IMG/VR virus record: IMGVR_UViG_3300021371_000095 | Coordinates: 1 to 25,283 of that record | Strand: one strand, 5' to 3' | Origin: a virus | DNA: 25,283 bases | Part shown: positions 22,329 to 25,283 of the stretch, piece after piece | How positions within the stretch are numbered: position 1 is the first letter of the stretch | How the letters are laid out: each line of letters begins with the position of its first letter | Program-made: the position numbers and the translations under genes | The notes under the pieces: model-generated | What the model was told of the DNA's origin: nothing | Database searches by the model: none | Seen by the model: only the letters and a program-made list of their open reading frames with translations

Positions 22329-22586
22329 ATGGTAGATAAAAAAACCCCATTCCCTAAATCAAGAAAATTAAAAAAAGCAGACGGTACTATTGCTTATGTA
22401 TGGGATGGTAAATTGCACAATTGGAGTGGACCTGCATTAATTCCTGAAGGTAATGAAAAAAAAAGAGAATATTACCTTTATGGTATTCAATATTCTGAAG
22501 AGGATCATAAAGAAGCAATTAGACAACAAACAGGCTTGCCTTGGTATAAACAACCGGCACCTAAAGGAGCTCAACATAGAAATTAA
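22329..22586 (+). CDS. Small protein with GPA/YYLYG motif
   Basis: An 85-residue basic protein. The segment DGTIAYVWDGKLHNWSGPAL then IPEGNEKKREYYLYGIQYSE matches a widespread small repeat in phage and bacterial proteins of the form HRxxGPAxxxxxGxxxYYxxGxxxxxxD, related in style to MORN-type strands. The C-terminus is PWYKQPAPKGAQHRN. Its function is not known; such proteins are often stand-alone. A different 60-residue frame overlapping the end of this gene and the next is not supported. Confidence 0.6.
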   Translation: MVDKKTPFPKSRKLKKADGTIAYVWDGKLHNWSGPALIPEGNEKKREYYLYGIQYSEEDHKEAIRQQTGLPWYKQPAPKGAQHRN

Positions 22587-22597
22587 AAAAACAAATT

Positions 22598-23128
22598 ATG
22601 AAAATAGGTTTATGTGGTACAATGAGTGTAGGTAAAACTACGTTAGTAAATGCTTTAAAAGAAACTCCTCAATTTAAAGATTATATGTTTAGAACAGAGC
22701 GTTCTAAATTTTTAATGGAGCAGGGTATTCCACTTAATACAGATTCTACATTAAAGGGCCAAACAGTATTTTTAGCAGAACGCTGTGCTGAATTAATTCA
22801 GGAGAATATCATTACAGATAGAACTGTAATTGATGTTATGGCTTTTACTTTAAATGCTAAATCAATAAATCATCAAGACAAAGAAGCATTTGAAACTTAT
22901 GCTAGTGAATTTGTCAGAGATTATGATTATATATTTTATATATCTCCCTACGGAATAGATATTGAAGATAATGGTGTAAGAGAAACAGATGAACATTATA
23001 GAGATTTAATTGATTTTACTATTACTACACTTATTAAAAGGCATGGTCATAAAGCGGGTAAAATAGAAAAAATATCTGGATCTACAGAGGAGCGAATTCA
23101 ACAAATATTGAATATTACTAACCTTTAA
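22598..23128 (+). CDS. NadR-kinase-like P-loop ATPase (AAA_28)
   Basis: A 176-residue P-loop protein. GTMSVGKTT (7-15) is the Walker A loop, in the form GxxSxGKTT used by the kinase half of NadR and relatives (AAA_28). FRTERSKFLMEQGIPLNTD follows as the substrate-binding part, then ENIITDRTVIDVMAF supplies the Walker B-like acid (D) and a nearby DR pair. The region YDYIFYISPYGIDIEDNGVR then ETDEHYRDLIDFTI resembles the lid. NadR kinase phosphorylates nicotinamide riboside; other members act on nucleosides. The window also encodes an NMN-type nucleotidyltransferase domain (9488), the partner activity in NAD salvage. Substrate cannot be proven from sequence. The gene starts 11 bases after the previous stop. 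Confidence 0.72.
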   Translation: MKIGLCGTMSVGKTTLVNALKETPQFKDYMFRTERSKFLMEQGIPLNTDSTLKGQTVFLAERCAELIQENIITDRTVIDVMAFTLNAKSINHQDKEAFETYASEFVRDYDYIFYISPYGIDIEDNGVRETDEHYRDLIDFTITTLIKRHGHKAGKIEKISGSTEERIQQILNITNL

Positions 23129-23134
23129 CATATT

Positions 23135-23142
23135 TATAATAA
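23135..23142 (+). promoter_or_regulatory. Late-promoter-like TATAATAA in ACATATTTATAA
   Basis: In the 33-base gap before the gene at 23162. The 12-base string at 23128-23139 is identical to 11729-11740. It would drive the coiled-coil gene, the overlapping membrane pair and perhaps the terminase, all expected late. Confidence 0.4.
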
Positions 23143-23161
23143 AATCTAATTATATTATACA

Positions 23162-23533
23162 ATGAAAAAATCTGAATTAACAGCCTTTATTAAGGAAGAA
23201 ATTAAATCAGCACTAACAAGTGAAGATACTCAACAAGATATTAAAGATACAGAAGAGTTGACTAAAGCAGTAGCTGATTTAGCTAAAGCAAAAGAAGAAG
23301 CAGGTTTAACAGAAGAAGATGATAAAGAACCAACTAAATCTGATATTAAAAAAACTAAGGGTTTAGCTAAAGCAAAAGAAGAATTAGCTTTATTAACTCG
23401 TGAAATGAAGTCATTAGCTAAAAAATATTCTAAAGCTGAAGGTGAAGAAAAAGAAGAATTAGTAAAAACCTTAAAGGCAAAAACTAAATTAAAAAAAGAA
23501 CTAGAAAGTATTCTAGATAAAAAGAAGATATAA
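23162..23533 (+). CDS. Coiled-coil head/scaffold-like protein
   Basis: A 123-residue, highly charged protein almost entirely of Lys, Glu, Leu and Ala. The leader MKKSELTAFIKEEIKSALTS resembles those of the head block (16813: [13 protein letters not shown]). Two similar segments, ELTKAVADLAKAKEEAGLTE and GLAKAKEELALLTREMKSLA, suggest an internal repeat and a long coiled coil. LTE|E (near residue 50) is a possible protease site. Position before the terminase raises the chance of a small terminase subunit, but no DNA-binding domain is seen, so a core or internal head protein is more likely. The stop overlaps the next ATG by one base. Confidence 0.55.
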   Translation: MKKSELTAFIKEEIKSALTSEDTQQDIKDTEELTKAVADLAKAKEEAGLTEEDDKEPTKSDIKKTKGLAKAKEELALLTREMKSLAKKYSKAEGEEKEELVKTLKAKTKLKKELESILDKKKI

Positions 23534-23907
23534 TGTCATCTAAAGAAAGGTTTTTATATATTGCTATAGTATTTTTTGGTGCCTATTATTTAATTAATAT
23601 GTACTCTTCAAATGAAGATGAATATATCAATAAATATAATGCTAAAATAGAAGCATTGGAGCAGAAAGTCGATTCGTTGCATCACATAAATGACGAATTG
23701 ACTTTTAAAATTGATACATTAAATGTACAAATAAGCAAATTAGATCAAGAAATTGGTCTTAAAGATAATAAAATAAATAATTTAAGGTATGAAATTAGTA
23801 CTAAAGTGGATGCTGTTGATAACTTTAATGATGATGAACTTGAAAGGTTTTTCACAGAACGTTATAAAAAAATCACCTCAAGACAGCGTCAAGATACAAT
23901 TAACTAA
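23533..23907 (+). CDS. Membrane-anchored coiled-coil protein, inner-spanin-like
   Basis: A 124-residue protein with one N-terminal membrane segment (residues about 7-24, FLYIAIVFFGAYYLINMY) and a long coiled coil (about 35-95, EALEQKVDSLHHINDELTFK with repeated KIDTLNVQISKLDQE units). Four positive or polar residues before the segment and an acidic stretch after it predict the C-terminus in the periplasm. This is the layout of inner-membrane spanins such as Rz. Its last 119 bases are shared with the next gene in another frame, as in many Rz/Rz1 pairs. It could instead be a structural or membrane protein of other function. Confidence 0.6.
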   Translation: MSSKERFLYIAIVFFGAYYLINMYSSNEDEYINKYNAKIEALEQKVDSLHHINDELTFKIDTLNVQISKLDQEIGLKDNKINNLRYEISTKVDAVDNFNDDELERFFTERYKKITSRQRQDTIN

Positions 23908-24217
23908 ACCCATTGCTAAATTAGTTATTAAAGACCTTATTACAGGTGATGGTCTAAAAAAAGAATTAAACCTCGTTGAGGATAAAATTGAAATTTTACA
24001 ACAAAAAATAGTTTTAAAAGATAGTATTATTTTTAGTTTAAATTCTCAAATTTATAATTTTAATTCTATTCTTTCCACTAAATCTAACCAATTACTTTTA
24101 TCACAAGATTTATCTAAAAAATTACAAGTTGATTTAAAAAAACAAAAATTTAAAAATAAATTAACCATAGGGGGAAGTGTAGTAGCAGTAATAATTACAG
24201 CATTAATAGTAAAATAA
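23789..24217 (+). CDS. Exported coiled-coil protein with C-terminal membrane segment, overlapping the spanin-like gene
   Basis: A 142-residue protein in a different frame from the previous gene. The ATG at 23789 is preceded by AAGGT. Residues 1-22 (MKLVLKWMLLITLMMMNLKG) are a strong signal peptide ending in FSQ, a cleavage style usual in Bacteroidota. KPIAKLVIKDLITGDGLKKE is a conserved-looking segment, then heptads (KIEILQQKIVLKDSIIFSLN) form a coiled coil, and the end (LTIGGSVVAVIITALIVK) is a membrane helix. Unlike classical Rz1 it has no lipobox cysteine, so an outer-membrane lipoprotein is not supported. It may pair with the preceding protein for lysis or envelope passage. Three bases separate its stop from the terminase ATG. 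Confidence 0.6.
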   Translation: MKLVLKWMLLITLMMMNLKGFSQNVIKKSPQDSVKIQLTKPIAKLVIKDLITGDGLKKELNLVEDKIEILQQKIVLKDSIIFSLNSQIYNFNSILSTKSNQLLLSQDLSKKLQVDLKKQKFKNKLTIGGSVVAVIITALIVK

Positions 24218-24220
24218 TAA

Positions 24221-25283
24221 ATGTCAGATTTAAAAATAGTAATACGTCAGGAATATTTAAAATGTGCTAAGGATCCGGTACATTTTATGCGTAAATACTG
24301 TTATATACAACATCCGCAACGTGGTCGCATACAATTTAATCTATACCCCTTTCAAGAAAAAGTACTAACGTTATTCCAAAATAACGATTATAGTGCTATA
24401 TTAAAATCTAGACAACTGGGTATATCCACACTAGCAGCAGGTTACTCTTTATGGTTAATGATATTTCATAAAGATCGAAATGTATTAGCATTAGCAACAA
24501 CTCAAGCAACAGCAAGAAACTTAGTAACAAAAGTTCAATTCATGTGGGAAAATTTACCTTCATGGCTTAAGGTAGATGCAGCAGAAAATAATAAATTATC
24601 TCTTAGATTAGTAAATGGTTCAAAAATACAAGCTAAATCTTCAAATGCAGATGCTGCAAGATCAGAAGCCGTTTCTTTACTAATAATTGATGAAGCTGCT
24701 TTTATTGATAATATTGCTGAAACATGGGCTTCTGCACAACAAACATTAGCAACGGGTGGTGGTGCAATTGTATTATCCACTCCTTATGGTACTGGTAACT
24801 GGTTCCACCAAACATGGGTTAGAGCTGAATCCGGGGAAAATGACTTTTTACCTATTAAATTACCTTGGTATGTACATCCCGAAAGAGACCAAGCATGGAG
24901 AGATGCCCAAGATGCATTATTAGGAGATCCTAGACTTGCAGCCCAAGAATGTGATTGTGATTTTAGCACTTCAGGTGATATTGTATTCTACAATGAATAT
25001 TTAGAATATTATGAAAAAACACATATTAAAGATCCTTTAGAAAGAAGAGGAGCAGATCAAAATTTATGGGTTTGGGAATCAGCAGATTATAGTAGAGACT
25101 ATTTAGTAGTAGCTGATGTTGCTCGTGGCGATGGTAAAGATTATTCTACATTTCATATAATAGATATTGAAAATAGCGTACAAGTAGCTGAATATAAAGG
25201 ACAAATTGGTACTAAAGAATTTGGACATTTATTAGTAGGTATAGCTACGGAATATAATAATGCCATGTTAGTAATAGAAAATG
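24221..25283 (+). CDS. Terminase large subunit (T4 gp17-like), 3' end outside window
   Basis: Starts with MSDLKIVIRQEYLKCAKDPV and stays open to the window edge (354 codons seen; T4 gp17 has about 610). The ATPase half shows the adenine/arginine-type loop KSRQLGIST (62-70), a deviant Walker A in which isoleucine replaces the lysine of T4 SRQLGKTT, as in many phage terminases. Walker B with catalytic glutamate is LLIIDEAAF (D157, E158), and the coupling motif is STPYGTGN. The nuclease half begins with VVADVARGDGKDYST (D299), an RNase H-fold acid cluster. It powers DNA packaging into the prohead and cuts concatemers. No separate small subunit is recognised just upstream. Confidence 0.93.
   Translation, partial: MSDLKIVIRQEYLKCAKDPVHFMRKYCYIQHPQRGRIQFNLYPFQEKVLTLFQNNDYSAILKSRQLGISTLAAGYSLWLMIFHKDRNVLALATTQATARNLVTKVQFMWENLPSWLKVDAAENNKLSLRLVNGSKIQAKSSNADAARSEAVSLLIIDEAAFIDNIAETWASAQQTLATGGGAIVLSTPYGTGNWFHQTWVRAESGENDFLPIKLPWYVHPERDQAWRDAQDALLGDPRLAAQECDCDFSTSGDIVFYNEYLEYYEKTHIKDPLERRGADQNLWVWESADYSRDYLVVADVARGDGKDYSTFHIIDIENSVQVAEYKGQIGTKEFGHLLVGIATEYNNAMLVIEN

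Noticed and set aside
22453-22635. Open frame of 60 codons on the + strand overlapping the GPA-motif gene and the kinase gene
   Set aside because: It lies in a different frame over two better-supported genes, has no start context or recognisable motif, and is Lys/Asn-rich as expected for chance reading of AT-rich DNA.
23162-23533. Coiled-coil gene as the small terminase subunit
   Set aside because: Position fits loosely, but another two genes lie between it and the large subunit, there is no DNA-binding helix-turn-helix, and its leader matches the head-protein group.
24535-24969. Two minus-strand frames opposite the terminase gene
   Set aside because: The + strand clearly encodes terminase motifs (IIDEAAF, STPYGTGN) through this stretch, so these are shadows.
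1-25283. tRNA genes, CRISPR arrays, insertion sequences, integrase or attachment sites
   Set aside because: I looked for cloverleaf-like gaps, spaced repeats, transposase motifs and integrase motifs and found none. Gaps are short and AT-rich.

Overview
The window looks like a piece of a large, strictly lytic-type tailed phage (T4-like myovirus grade) that infects a member of the Bacteroidota, probably an aquatic flavobacterium. The DNA is strongly AT-rich. Every gene I can support lies on the + strand, and genes are packed with ATGA/TAATG overlaps. Phage hallmarks are a T4 gp17-type terminase large subunit running off the right end, a CHC2/Toprim primase, a RecB-like PD-(D/E)XK nuclease, fibre-like proteins and prohead-core-like proteins. 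Signs of a Bacteroidota host are the fibronectin-like repeat of the first complete protein (GDVTSDGG...SRGFV...YVRAYATNSSGTGYG), the TTTG-N20-TATATT promoters that match the Bacteroidetes -33/-7 pattern, and a lipoprotein with a short Bacteroidota-style signal.

Layout. (1) 1-1000: end of an unknown gene, then a surface or fibre-like protein. (2) 1097-4345: glycan cassette with a GT9-like glycosyltransferase, a beta-propeller/FkbM methyltransferase fusion and a TPR protein. (3) 4377-7073: GIY-YIG protein, ParB-fold protein, primase and RecB-like nuclease. (4) 7097-8149: small genes behind host-type promoters, including a 55-residue gene and an esterase. (5) 8152-20856: about 13 tightly linked genes, most apparently encoding proteins packed in the phage head. 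Many begin with a short amphipathic helix ending in LxE, and several carry internal LNE|A motifs, the type of site cut by T4-like prohead proteases. Enzymatic domains are embedded in them: GNAT-like, zeta-toxin-like kinase, nucleotidyltransferase, zincin protease, zinc ribbon, HAD phosphatase and a PD-(D/E)XK-like nuclease. Fibre or decoration-like small genes close the block. (6) 20917-23128: a terminator and host-type promoter lead into a COG2509-like FAD oxidoreductase, a small GPA-motif protein and a NadR-kinase-like ATPase. (7) 23162-25283: a coiled-coil protein, an overlapping pair of membrane/exported coiled-coil proteins that may be a lysis pair, and the terminase.

The main idea is that block 5 is a package of effectors loaded in the head as polyproteins, cut into separate enzymes during capsid maturation and injected with the genome. 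The cut-site pattern is seen directly: the tripeptide LNE occurs 13 times in proteins encoded between 8152 and 20856, and I find none in the other proteins. The maturation and injection are inference. Two promoter classes are visible: host-like (TTTG-N20-TATATT) and T4-late-like (TATAAATA and close variants). No tRNA, CRISPR array, insertion sequence or attachment site was found, and no gap between genes exceeds 300 bases.
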